Shown here: positions 1 through 4,554 of the stretch, in pieces
How the letters are laid out: the number at the start of each line of letters is the position of its first letter
How positions within the stretch are numbered: position 1 is the first letter of the stretch
Source: a virus
IMG/VR virus record: IMGVR_UViG_3300044718_000056
Span: 1-29,524 of that record
DNA length: 29,524 nt
Direction: 5' to 3' (one strand)
Notes under the pieces: model-generated
Seen by the model: only the letters and a program-made list of their open reading frames with translations
Told to the model about the DNA's origin: nothing
Database searches by the model: none
Program-made: the position numbers and the translations under genes

Positions 1-192
1 CGTTTGGTAGGCGCTTTGGGGTGAGGGCTGGGGTGAGGGTGCGGTTTGTGAGGGCAAATCATCTGACGGCTGAATCGCATTCAGCAAATCCGAGTTCGAT
101 TCTCGGTGGCTCCAGTCGGGACGGTTTGGATCTTCCAAACCGTCCCTTGTCGGAAATGAAGTTTCAGGTGCGGCGTCAGTCGGGTCTTGCAT
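1..192 (-). CDS. Replication initiator, N-terminal part (continues at 29397 across the circular junction)
   Basis: This is the 5' end of the gene whose body is at 27925-29524. Reading the minus strand from the ATG at 192-190, no stop occurs down to base 1, and the frame is exactly that of the long ORF. The first residues are MQDPTDAAPETSFPTRDG; the total on the circle is 554 aa. The start lies inside the end of int (int stop at 176-178), a 17-nt overlap suggesting translational coupling from int to rep. Codons 27-42 are the antisense of a tRNA 3' half, the presumed attachment core, so integration would sever this segment from the rest of rep. No strong Shine-Dalgarno stands before the ATG. 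The alternative is that rep starts at the TTG at 87 (=29484) inside the core and this segment is untranslated. Confidence 0.75.
   Translation of the reverse strand, partial: MQDPTDAAPETSFPTRDGLEDPNRPDWSHRESNSDLLNAIQPSDDLPSQTAPSPQPSPQSAYQT
18..39 (+). other. G-quadruplex motif, tandem 12-bp G-rich repeat
   Basis: Two near-identical 12-bp units (17-28 and 29-40, differing only in the last base) give four G-tracts separated by loops of 3, 2 and 3 nt: GGGG-TGA-GGG-CT-GGGG-TGA-GGG. This fits the canonical intramolecular G4 pattern with short loops. It lies 25 bp from the attachment core, on the template strand of rep, where it encodes the Ser-Pro-Gln-rich stretch of the Rep N-terminus. It is repeated at 29415-29436 because of the contig overlap. 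Whether it folds, or is only a low-complexity coding duplication, cannot be told from sequence. Confidence 0.6.
64..114 (+). other. attP: Attachment site attP core: 3' part of a tRNA-Ala(CGC)-like gene
   Basis: On the plus strand, 69-114 folds as the 3' part of a tRNA: anticodon stem GCTGA/TCAGC around the loop ATCGCAT (U33 present, anticodon CGC, A32-U38 as in bacterial tRNA-Ala), a 4-nt variable loop, T-stem CCGAG/CTCGG with T-loop TTCGATT, acceptor strand TGGCTCC and discriminator A. T70 would allow the G3:U70 identity pair of tRNA-Ala. No D-arm or 5' acceptor precedes it, so this is not a full gene. A partial tRNA 60 bp from the end of a tyrosine integrase gene is the standard layout of attP. 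The anticodon stem-loop is a usual core, so the 7-bp loop 74-80 may be the overlap region. A tmRNA 3' end is the main alternative. Confidence 0.85.
118..146 (+). terminator. 13-bp perfect hairpin directly after the tRNA 3' end
   Basis: Arms GGGACGGTTTGGA and TCCAAACCGTCCC are separated by TCT. It begins 3 nt after the tRNA discriminator base and is followed by TTGT only, so it is a weak intrinsic terminator by the U-tract rule. In the integrated state it would sit just downstream of the reconstituted tRNA-Ala and could end or protect that transcript. It also lies within the N-terminal coding part of rep (codons 16-25) between int and rep. Arm-type integrase or excisionase binding is another possibility. 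Confidence 0.5.
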
Positions 193-1348
193 GCTGGGTA
201 TCCATCTTTCCAGGCTGGGTGAGGTTCGCGGCCGCATCCGTGCGGTCGTAGGTAATCGTCGGGGCGGACGGCAATCTCTCGATAACTCTTCTCCGCGCTT
301 CTTCGGTGCTATGGGCGTAGCGGGAGGTCATTGCGGCCGTGCGGTGTCTGGCGAGTTTCTGCGCCTCCGGAGGCGTGGCCTGGTGATTGAACAGGTCACT
401 AATGAACGTGTGGCGCAGGGCGTGGAAATCGGCAAATCCCTCGGCGGTCTTGTACGGGATGCCCGCGGCTTCCAAATCCTCACGCAAGCTCCGCATGGCG
501 TTGCTCTTCGGCCGGCGGAAAAGTTCAGTGTCTCTCCCGACCGTCGCAAGGTAGGTTCGAAGCATCGCCGCCACGTCGGCGCGGAGCGGGACGGTTTCCT
601 TGTGTCCGTTCTTTGCGTACGCGGCTTCGATGCACACTTGCGGCGCGCTGTCCAGGCGAAAGCTGGCGCTGGTGAGACTTTGCAGCTCAGCGGATCGCAA
701 CCCGGTGGTCGCGGCTTGCAAGTATCCCATCGCACGCTCGTAACCCGGGATGCCGGCGATCGGCTTGGCGGCGTTGGCCGCGGCGATCAGTTTCAAGAAC
801 ACGTCGTGCGGCAACGGCCGGCGCGGGCGGCGGATGTCGGCTTCGGCTGGAAACGGCTTAAGCGGCAGACATGGCGATCGGTTGGCGCGGTAGTCGGCAA
901 CCATCCAATTGCAGAATCCCTTGATCGACGCGAGGTAGTGATTTACGGTCGAAAGGGAAAGGGTGGCGCGAACGCGCTGGACAATGTCCACGTTTCGGAT
1001 TGGGCGCGGCACGATCAGACAGTTGAGCGCGGTCTGAATTGCCGACGGCGTGAGTTGGGCCCACAAACCAGCCCGACAAAGGCGCATGATCAGCCGTGCT
1101 TCCCGCACTTTCTGTCTCACGTGCTTTTCACCACTTCCTTTGGCGCCGAGCGCCTTGCGGAAGTCCACCAGGTGAACCGGCAACGGCGTGCGCTCGTGTT
1201 CCCAGATCCGGCGCTTTGGCGCGTCGAACAGCATTTCACTCAAGGCGTTGATCTGAGCAGACTGCTGTTTGAAGAGGTCAAGGATTTCCGCGCGCGATTC
1301 TCCGCTAGTTGCGGGCGGCACGACGGGAGCGGTGGGTTTTTTCTTCAT
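176..1348 (-). CDS. int: Tyrosine recombinase (phage integrase)
   Basis: 390-aa site-specific recombinase that would integrate and excise the phage at the tRNA-like core. The C-terminal catalytic domain shows the full residue set: Arg218 in TTGLRSAEL, Lys247 in YAKNGHK, the HALRH box (His309, Arg312), His335 in LARHRT and the nucleophile Tyr344 in SRYAHS. Residues about 60-160 look like the SAM-like core-binding domain. I chose the ATG at 1348 (preceded by AAAGGG) over upstream starts because the longer N-terminus reads into the palindromic control region and is antisense to the divergent regulator. The last 17 nt overlap the rep start. Its probable promoter overlaps a 26-bp palindrome, so it is likely repressed by a DNA-binding protein, perhaps the neighbour at 1452. 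Confidence 0.95.
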   Translation of the reverse strand: MKKKPTAPVVPPATSGESRAEILDLFKQQSAQINALSEMLFDAPKRRIWEHERTPLPVHLVDFRKALGAKGSGEKHVRQKVREARLIMRLCRAGLWAQLTPSAIQTALNCLIVPRPIRNVDIVQRVRATLSLSTVNHYLASIKGFCNWMVADYRANRSPCLPLKPFPAEADIRRPRRPLPHDVFLKLIAAANAAKPIAGIPGYERAMGYLQAATTGLRSAELQSLTSASFRLDSAPQVCIEAAYAKNGHKETVPLRADVAAMLRTYLATVGRDTELFRRPKSNAMRSLREDLEAAGIPYKTAEGFADFHALRHTFISDLFNHQATPPEAQKLARHRTAAMTSRYAHSTEEARRRVIERLPSAPTITYDRTDAAANLTQPGKMDTQHARPD

Positions 1349-1369
1349 AGCCCTTTTGTCCGGCGACTT

Positions 1370-1387
1370 GCGCGGAATGTACCGCGC
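1370..1387. promoter_or_regulatory. Dyad over the putative int -10 box
   Basis: Arms GCGCGG and CCGCGC enclose the 6 bp AATGTA, which on the minus strand reads TACATT, the best -10 candidate for int. It abuts the palindrome at 1388-1413 with no gap. A protein bound here would block int transcription. Confidence 0.45.
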
Positions 1388-1403
1388 ATTTTTGGAATTG
1401 CAA
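1376..1403 (-). promoter_or_regulatory. Putative int promoter
   Basis: On the minus strand a -35-like TTGCAA (1403-1398), a 16-bp spacer and a -10-like TACATT (1381-1376) precede int by 27 nt. Each hexamer matches 4 of 6 consensus bases, so this is moderate support. In the circular form it would also serve rep and the early genes downstream. Confidence 0.4.
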
Positions 1404-1413
1404 TTCCAAAAAT
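1388..1413. promoter_or_regulatory. 26-bp perfect palindrome between int and the divergent regulator
   Basis: A perfect, gapless 26-bp palindrome centred on 1400/1401 with core GGAATTGCAATTCC and A/T-rich ends. It overlaps the -35 of the putative int promoter and lies 3 bp upstream of the -35 of the divergent regulator promoter. It is the best candidate operator for the lysogeny/excision switch. The ribbon-helix-helix product of the 1452 gene is an obvious candidate ligand, by position only. Confidence 0.7.
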
Positions 1414-1415
1414 TA

Positions 1416-1444
1416 TTGACTTTCGGGGTATGACCCGATAAAAC
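1416..1444 (+). promoter_or_regulatory. Putative promoter of the ribbon-helix-helix regulator, possibly leaderless
   Basis: TTGACT (1416-1421), a 17-bp spacer and TAAAAC (1439-1444). The expected start point is at or beside the ATG at 1452, and no Shine-Dalgarno lies between, so the mRNA may be leaderless, as lambda cI mRNA from PRM is. A further dyad, GGGT-ATG-ACCC (1426-1436, within 1424-1437), sits in the spacer and could be a second operator. Confidence 0.5.
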
Positions 1445-1451
1445 TCCTAAC

Positions 1452-1688
1452 ATGGTGGCAGCGATGGCTGATAAACCTCGTCCCGTTGGCCGGCCGCGGA
1501 AGTTCAAAGCTGGCGCGGTTAAATACATGTTCCTCATGCCAGAGGATCTCCACGGCGCAGTGGAGAAACATCGTGTTGATCGTGGATTGTCCGACCGTGC
1601 CGATGCACTTCGTGAGTTGCTTCGAGAAGTCGCGGAGTCACGCAAGCTGTTCCGGCACGCGGACGCGGGGTCAAAAACGCGTCCTTGA
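1452..1688 (+). CDS. Ribbon-helix-helix-like DNA-binding regulator
   Basis: 78-aa protein transcribed divergently from int. The pattern is GRPRKF, then a beta-strand-like segment VKYMFLMPEDL and two helices around RGLSDRADALRELLREV. This fits the ribbon-helix-helix (Arc/CopG) fold common in small phage and plasmid repressors, excisionase regulators and antitoxins. There is a second possible start at 1464 (MADKPRP). Flanking dyads and its divergent position make it the likeliest repressor or switch protein for int. No cI-like or XRE-type repressor is seen elsewhere. The fold is inferred from pattern, not from a database match. Confidence 0.65.
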   Translation: MVAAMADKPRPVGRPRKFKAGAVKYMFLMPEDLHGAVEKHRVDRGLSDRADALRELLREVAESRKLFRHADAGSKTRP

Positions 1689-1712
1689 CGGCTGATACTT
1701 ATTCAGCCGTCA
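1686..1712. repeat. Inverted repeat resembling the attachment core
   Basis: Perfect 10-bp arms TGACGGCTGA and TCAGCCGTCA around the 7-bp spacer TACTTAT. The left arm and the first five bases of the right arm are the same as at the attP anticodon stem (TGACGGCTGA at 64-73 and TCAGC at 81-85), also 7 bp apart. Only the spacers differ. It follows directly on the stop of the regulator gene and could be a simple terminator, but the match to the core suggests a second integrase binding site. Confidence 0.6.
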
Positions 1713-1747
1713 TGTTATCCGGACCTTCCCAACCCCGGAGTTTGCCA

Positions 1748-2173
1748 ATGGGACTGCTCAAGCGTCTGATCGTCGGTTTCGTGCTTTTGATGGTTTTAGG
1801 GTTCGGGCTGTTGGCCTGGGTGATGCGATCCGGTGGATCTTCCGAACGCGCGCCTGCTCAATCTTCATCGCGTCCGTGGAACTGGCCGGCGTCATACGAC
1901 CCGGGCGCAGACAAGAAGACAGCGCGGAACCAACTCGTGGACGAATGGTTTGGCAAGAAGCACTCCCTCTTCAGCGATCTCAAAGGATCGTCGGTTGTCA
2001 TCGGCCCCGATTTCTTAAAAGCTACCTTCGAGCAAAAGCAACAGTTCTCGTTTGTGCTTTATTGCTGGGTTCTCGATCGGCAACCCGACTGCGCCGGCCT
2101 CACCTTCTACGAAGAGATCAACCACAAGAAGTTTGGCAAGTTTGTCACTCCGGGCATTCTAACGATCGATTGA
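1748..2173 (+). CDS. Small single-pass membrane protein, unknown function
   Basis: 141 aa. The N-terminus is a typical anchor: MGLLKRLIVG, then about 20 hydrophobic residues to LLAWVMRSGG, followed by a soluble domain with two Cys near the C-terminus (LYCWVLDRQPDCAGL). The ATG at 1748 has GGAG 8 nt upstream, better than the upstream ATG at 1685. It sits with the lysogeny regulator on the only plus-strand stretch, so it may be expressed from the prophage; superinfection exclusion or another conversion role is possible but there is no direct evidence. It overlaps the next ORF by one base. Confidence 0.6.
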   Translation: MGLLKRLIVGFVLLMVLGFGLLAWVMRSGGSSERAPAQSSSRPWNWPASYDPGADKKTARNQLVDEWFGKKHSLFSDLKGSSVVIGPDFLKATFEQKQQFSFVLYCWVLDRQPDCAGLTFYEEINHKKFGKFVTPGILTID

Positions 2174-2349
2174 TGAAACGCATCTTCACCTGGTGGCGGC
2201 GCTGGCTCTTTGAGGATCTTCCATCCTTCCTCTCCGTTGTTCCCATTGCGCGCGTTCACCAGGACGATCCGGATCCGGCCCGCGGCTTCGAAGTGGTTCC
2301 GTCTAAGTCTTCACCGTCCGGCGCTTTTCGGCCGGTCCCTCATCCATGA
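2173..2349 (+). CDS. Short ORF coupled to the membrane protein gene
   Basis: 58 aa beginning MKRIFTWWRRWLFEDL, with its ATG sharing the A of the preceding TGA (TGATG), a layout typical of translational coupling. The N-terminus is rich in Trp and Arg, then Pro-rich. Its end overlaps the 3' end of the convergent gene at 2303-2692 by 47 bp. No family recognised; it may be a chance ORF. Confidence 0.35.
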   Translation: MKRIFTWWRRWLFEDLPSFLSVVPIARVHQDDPDPARGFEVVPSKSSPSGAFRPVPHP

Positions 2350-2692
2350 TCTTCCGCAGTCCCTGGACAATCAGTTCCGCCCGCTTCATCTTGTGACGGC
2401 GGGCGTAACTATCGACTTGCTCAAGGAATCCCCGTTCCAGCGTCACGCCTACGACCTTGGCGCCCTGGCCGATCTTCGGCCGGCCGGCGCCTGGCTTGCG
2501 CTTGCGCCCCACGGCCCGCTCGAACTGGGCGCGTTCGGCCGGCGTCAAGGGACTCGTCTCCGAAAGTGGAACCTCGCGACTGAAGAATTGCTCCACCTTC
2601 TCCTGGTCCGCGGGGCTTAGCGCTTTCAGTTCCTCCGGCGTCGAAAACGGCGGGCATTGCAGCTTTGGCTTTTTCAGTTTTTTAGTTTTCAT
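2303..2692 (-). CDS. Ribbon-helix-helix-like protein, candidate antitoxin of the BrnT-like cassette
   Basis: 129 aa. The N-terminal part is Lys-rich and then helical (LKALSPADQEKVEQFF). After a basic GAGRP linker, the C-terminal 45 residues fit a ribbon-helix-helix unit (strand VVGVTLERGF, helices LEQVDSYARRHK and AELIVQGLRKI). It is last in a three-gene minus-strand operon headed by a BrnT-like toxin, with its start overlapping the preceding stop (ATGA). In known BrnTA modules the antitoxin BrnA also has an RHH DNA-binding part and autoregulates, so this is the natural antitoxin candidate. It is longer than BrnA and separated from the toxin gene by one ORF. Confidence 0.6.
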   Translation of the reverse strand: MKTKKLKKPKLQCPPFSTPEELKALSPADQEKVEQFFSREVPLSETSPLTPAERAQFERAVGRKRKPGAGRPKIGQGAKVVGVTLERGFLEQVDSYARRHKMKRAELIVQGLRKIMDEGPAEKRRTVKT

Positions 2693-3075
2693 AAGTGTTC
2701 TCGTTTGAGTGCTTCCTGCATTTCACCACGTCTCCAGGTCGGTCCAGTCTTGGCAATACGAACCGCTTCTTCGAGCGTCGCCGCCATCCCCCAGCAAGTC
2801 GATCGATCCCACGCTCCACCGTCCAGGCACCTCACGTCATAGCGCATCCCGCTTGGCCATGCCTTCAGCCATTCCGGACCCGTTCCCGTCTCAGTCTCGA
2901 TGTAGGGTCTGTCCCACCACGCACGCTGTCGGTCTGACCGCGCATCATTCGGCGTGTCGTCGAAACTCACGCCTAGCTTTGGATTCACCGCGATGCCGTC
3001 GACGACCTGCTCGCACTGAAAAACGAACTTCTCTTTGTCACCAAAGCAGTCTTCACCTTCGATGCTGACTTCCAT
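2689..3075 (-). CDS. Hypothetical protein in the BrnT-like operon
   Basis: 128 aa, acidic N-terminus (MEVSIEGEDCFGDKEKF) and several Trp and Cys residues. It ends TLEEAVRIAKTGPTWRRGEMQEALKREHL-like, a short amphipathic tail. The ATG at 3075 follows GGAGACCAAA; longer starts overlap the BrnT-like gene. It lies 26 nt after the toxin-like gene and overlaps the RHH gene by 4 nt, so the three genes form one translation unit. Not recognised; a third toxin-antitoxin component or an unrelated passenger are both possible. Confidence 0.6.
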   Translation of the reverse strand: MEVSIEGEDCFGDKEKFVFQCEQVVDGIAVNPKLGVSFDDTPNDARSDRQRAWWDRPYIETETGTGPEWLKAWPSGMRYDVRCLDGGAWDRSTCWGMAATLEEAVRIAKTGPTWRRGEMQEALKREHL

Positions 3076-3101
3076 TTTGGTCTCCTGTGTGGCCAACCCG
3101 T

Positions 3102-3359
3102 TCAGATGGGCATGGCGTGGTAGATGTAGATGTTGTCCCAGCGGTCGATGAAGAACAGGACTTGGAGCGTGCGGTTGCTGTTGGTGCGGCCCTTGACGAT
3201 CCAACTGTTGCTCTTGCTTTCCTCGTTCCATTTGTATTTCCGGGGAAACGGGGGCTTGGCGAACCGCACCACGTGCTCGGCCTCGTACTCACTGACGCGG
3301 TGCATGGCGATCTTCGCGCGGTTGTAGGCGTCCCAGCGGAAATCCCTGTCCTTCTTCAT
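3102..3359 (-). CDS. BrnT-like toxin family protein
   Basis: 85 aa. The shape follows BrnT, the RelE-fold ribonuclease of type II BrnTA modules: the N-terminal FRWD with basic residues and His in the helix (YNRAKIAMHRVSEYEAEHVV), a central strand ending in GRTNSNRTLQVLFFI, and a C-terminal strand IYIYHAMPI where BrnT proteins usually end in I-x-A-R-x. Assignment is by recalled pattern and is weaker in the middle. The ATG at 3359 is preferred to that at 3395 because the sequence between is a strong promoter (3367-3395); the mRNA would then start at the ATG. The gene heads an operon with an RHH protein. Phage-borne toxin-antitoxin modules can serve prophage maintenance or anti-phage defence. 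Confidence 0.6.
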   Translation of the reverse strand: MKKDRDFRWDAYNRAKIAMHRVSEYEAEHVVRFAKPPFPRKYKWNEESKSNSWIVKGRTNSNRTLQVLFFIDRWDNIYIYHAMPI

Positions 3360-3366
3360 GTAAATA

Positions 3367-3395
3367 AATATACAATGAATAAGGTGGGGCGTCAA
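3367..3395 (-). promoter_or_regulatory. Strong sigma70-type promoter for the BrnT-like operon, leaderless
   Basis: On the minus strand TTGACG (3395-3390), exactly 17 bp, then TATATT (3372-3367). The -10 ends 7 nt before the ATG at 3359, so transcription should start at about the initiation codon. The surrounding 3360-3416 is strongly A/T-rich in a GC-rich genome, with TATTCTT repeated just upstream of the -35. Confidence 0.75.
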
Positions 3396-3413
3396 GAATA
3401 AAATATAAGAATA

Positions 3414-3650
3414 TTAAGCCGTCTCGACGCTGCGGAGATTGAGCACTTTCCACCCCTCACCGAGTTCGAAGGATTTCTGCAACCGGCGCAACTGCTGCCG
3501 CGCAGCCTGGCGAGTTTGCTGGTCGCGGTGGCGCGTCGTGTTGCGCGAGCGCCGTTCACCGAACTGACTGGTGGCGAGCATCTCCAGCATCAACACTCCG
3601 GCGGTCCAGTCGAAGAACGCAATCACGTAGCTTCCGCGGTCGTGCGACAT
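3414..3650 (-). CDS. Small basic hypothetical protein with its own promoter
   Basis: 78 aa: a hydrophobic first third (YVIAFFDWTAGVLMLEML) and a basic middle rich in Arg and Gln (RDQQTRQAARQQLRRLQKSF). It is preceded by a good promoter (TTGACA-17-CAAAAT) whose -10 ends 6 nt before the ATG, and by a TGTTGTC/GACAACA dyad, so it appears to be an independently regulated single gene. No family recognised. Confidence 0.5.
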   Translation of the reverse strand: MSHDRGSYVIAFFDWTAGVLMLEMLATSQFGERRSRNTTRHRDQQTRQAARQQLRRLQKSFELGEGWKVLNLRSVETA

Positions 3651-3656
3651 GGGCGG

Positions 3657-3695
3657 ATTTTGGCATCGATGACGAATGTTGTCAAAACGACAACA
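3657..3695 (-). promoter_or_regulatory. Promoter and overlapping operator-like dyad for the 3414-3650 gene
   Basis: On the minus strand, consensus TTGACA (3685-3680), a 17-bp spacer and CAAAAT (3662-3657). The 7-bp inverted repeat TGTTGTC/GACAACA (3677-3695, 5-nt loop) overlaps the -35, the place where a repressor would act. The predicted start point is at the ATG, a third apparently leaderless promoter in this module. A short GGGG/CCCC hairpin at 3709-3721 upstream may end the preceding gene's transcript. Confidence 0.6.
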
Positions 3696-3737
3696 AAAGA
3701 CTGAGCACGGGGTTTCGCCCCTGGTGATCGGCGGCGG

Positions 3738-4154
3738 TCATTTGATCTGGTCGGCCAGCCGTCGCACTGCATCCACGAGTTGCACGTCGGCGTTGGCTTT
3801 GCGCTTCACGTATAGCTTCGGCGGCGTCTTTGTCTTGTTCGCGATTTCGTCGATCGCGTCCAGACTTAGGAACGTCTTCAAGGGATCGTTGCGCACCGTG
3901 AGTGCGCTGAGAAACTGCTGTCGGTCGATCTCTCCGGCTTCCCACATTTCCAACAGCCGCGCCGGCGGCACGCTGGTCTGTAGGCCTCCAGGCACGAGCA
4001 GGCCGACAAAGAAATCAGCCTCCACGTTCCTGATGTCGTTTTCGAGCATCCGGCCCTTGACCAGGCCGCGCAGCTTCTCGGCGTGGTGCGTTTCGAGCTC
4101 GTCAACGAAACCGATCTGGTCTACGCGCGCGTCGCGCGAAATGATCTGGTCCAC
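3738..4154 (-). CDS. Hypothetical protein after the tail operon terminator
   Basis: 138 aa from the GTG at 4154, chosen because GGGGG stands 5 nt upstream, the ribosome-binding site typical of the late genes; the longer ORF start lies beyond the terminator hairpin at 4179-4206. Rich in charged residues with an AIDEIANKTKTPPKLYVKRK segment near the C-terminus; no signal or membrane segment. No family recognised. It could be part of the late unit by read-through. Confidence 0.6.
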   Translation of the reverse strand: MDQIISRDARVDQIGFVDELETHHAEKLRGLVKGRMLENDIRNVEADFFVGLLVPGGLQTSVPPARLLEMWEAGEIDRQQFLSALTVRNDPLKTFLSLDAIDEIANKTKTPPKLYVKRKANADVQLVDAVRRLADQIK

Positions 4155-4178
4155 GCTTTCCCCCTTTGAATTGAAAGG

Positions 4179-4206
4179 CCGATGCCCCGGATGATCGGGG
4201 CATCGG
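4179..4206 (-). terminator. Hairpin terminator at the end of the tail operon
   Basis: 11-bp perfect stem CCGATGCCCCG/CGGGGCATCGG with a 6-nt loop, followed on the minus strand by CCTTTCAATT. The T-tract is short, so termination may be partial. It lies between 4276 (last tail-cluster gene) and the GTG at 4154. Confidence 0.6.
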
Positions 4207-4275
4207 CAACCTGTGCGCAACTTGGTGCGCAGTTGTGTGGTGACAACATACCGCAACTCAAAAGCCGGTGGAAGC

Positions 4276-4533
4276 TTACGATTTTTCCGGGGGTTCGTCG
4301 TTGAACCCCCCTCGTTCTCGAGAGAACGCGCGGTCCAACTCGGCGTTGAGCGCGGCGTCGGCCCGGTTCACGGCCTGGTCGATGCCGGCGATGGCGTCGT
4401 CCAGGTCGGACGCGGCGTCGTTGGTCTCATCCATCGACGCTAACGCATCGGAGGCCTCGACCACCTTGCGGCGGGCGGAGCGCAATGCTTCCAGGGCGGT
4501 GGTCAACAATTCATCCTCTGCGATGCTGGGCAT
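4276..4533 (-). CDS. Small helical hypothetical virion-cluster protein
   Basis: 85 aa, almost wholly Ala, Asp, Glu and Leu-rich helix with heptad-like spacing (residues 5-70), suggesting a coiled coil. The ATG at 4533 follows GGGGGGAAAA. It is the last gene of the tail cluster before the terminator, 21 bp after the large tail-tip candidate. Function unknown; a small structural or lysis-associated role is possible. Confidence 0.6.
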   Translation of the reverse strand: MPSIAEDELLTTALEALRSARRKVVEASDALASMDETNDAASDLDDAIAGIDQAVNRADAALNAELDRAFSRERGGFNDEPPEKS

Positions 4534-4554
4534 TTTTCCCCCCGTTTCAAGCGT

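Larger units (their letters stand above)
1..127. repeat. Terminal direct repeat, left copy (circular contig overlap)
   Basis: Identical base for base to 29398-29524. A 127-bp exact overlap is a common assembler k-mer length, so it most simply means that the contig is circular and was opened arbitrarily, not that the phage has 127-bp terminal repeats. The unique unit is 29,397 bp. The cut falls inside the rep reading frame, the attachment core and a 29-bp hairpin, so all three are broken in the linear display. Confidence 0.95.

Noticed and set aside
64-114. A complete tRNA gene
   Set aside because: Only the anticodon arm, variable loop, T-arm and 3' acceptor are present. Upstream bases do not give a D-arm or the complementary acceptor strand, so it is an attachment core and not a phage tRNA.
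191-1441. A 416-aa ORF on the plus strand opposite int
   Set aside because: Int on the other strand has all catalytic residues; the plus-strand frame is Arg/Gly-rich and without family pattern, as expected for an antisense shadow in GC-rich DNA.
1685-1747. An upstream start for the membrane protein at 1685
   Set aside because: It runs through the inverted repeat 1686-1712 and puts polar residues before the anchor; the ATG at 1748 has GGAG and gives a proper N-terminal membrane segment.
4207-4256. A longer N-terminus for the 3738-4154 gene starting at 4256
   Set aside because: It would cross the terminator hairpin 4179-4206; the GTG at 4154 has a GGGGG site in the usual place.
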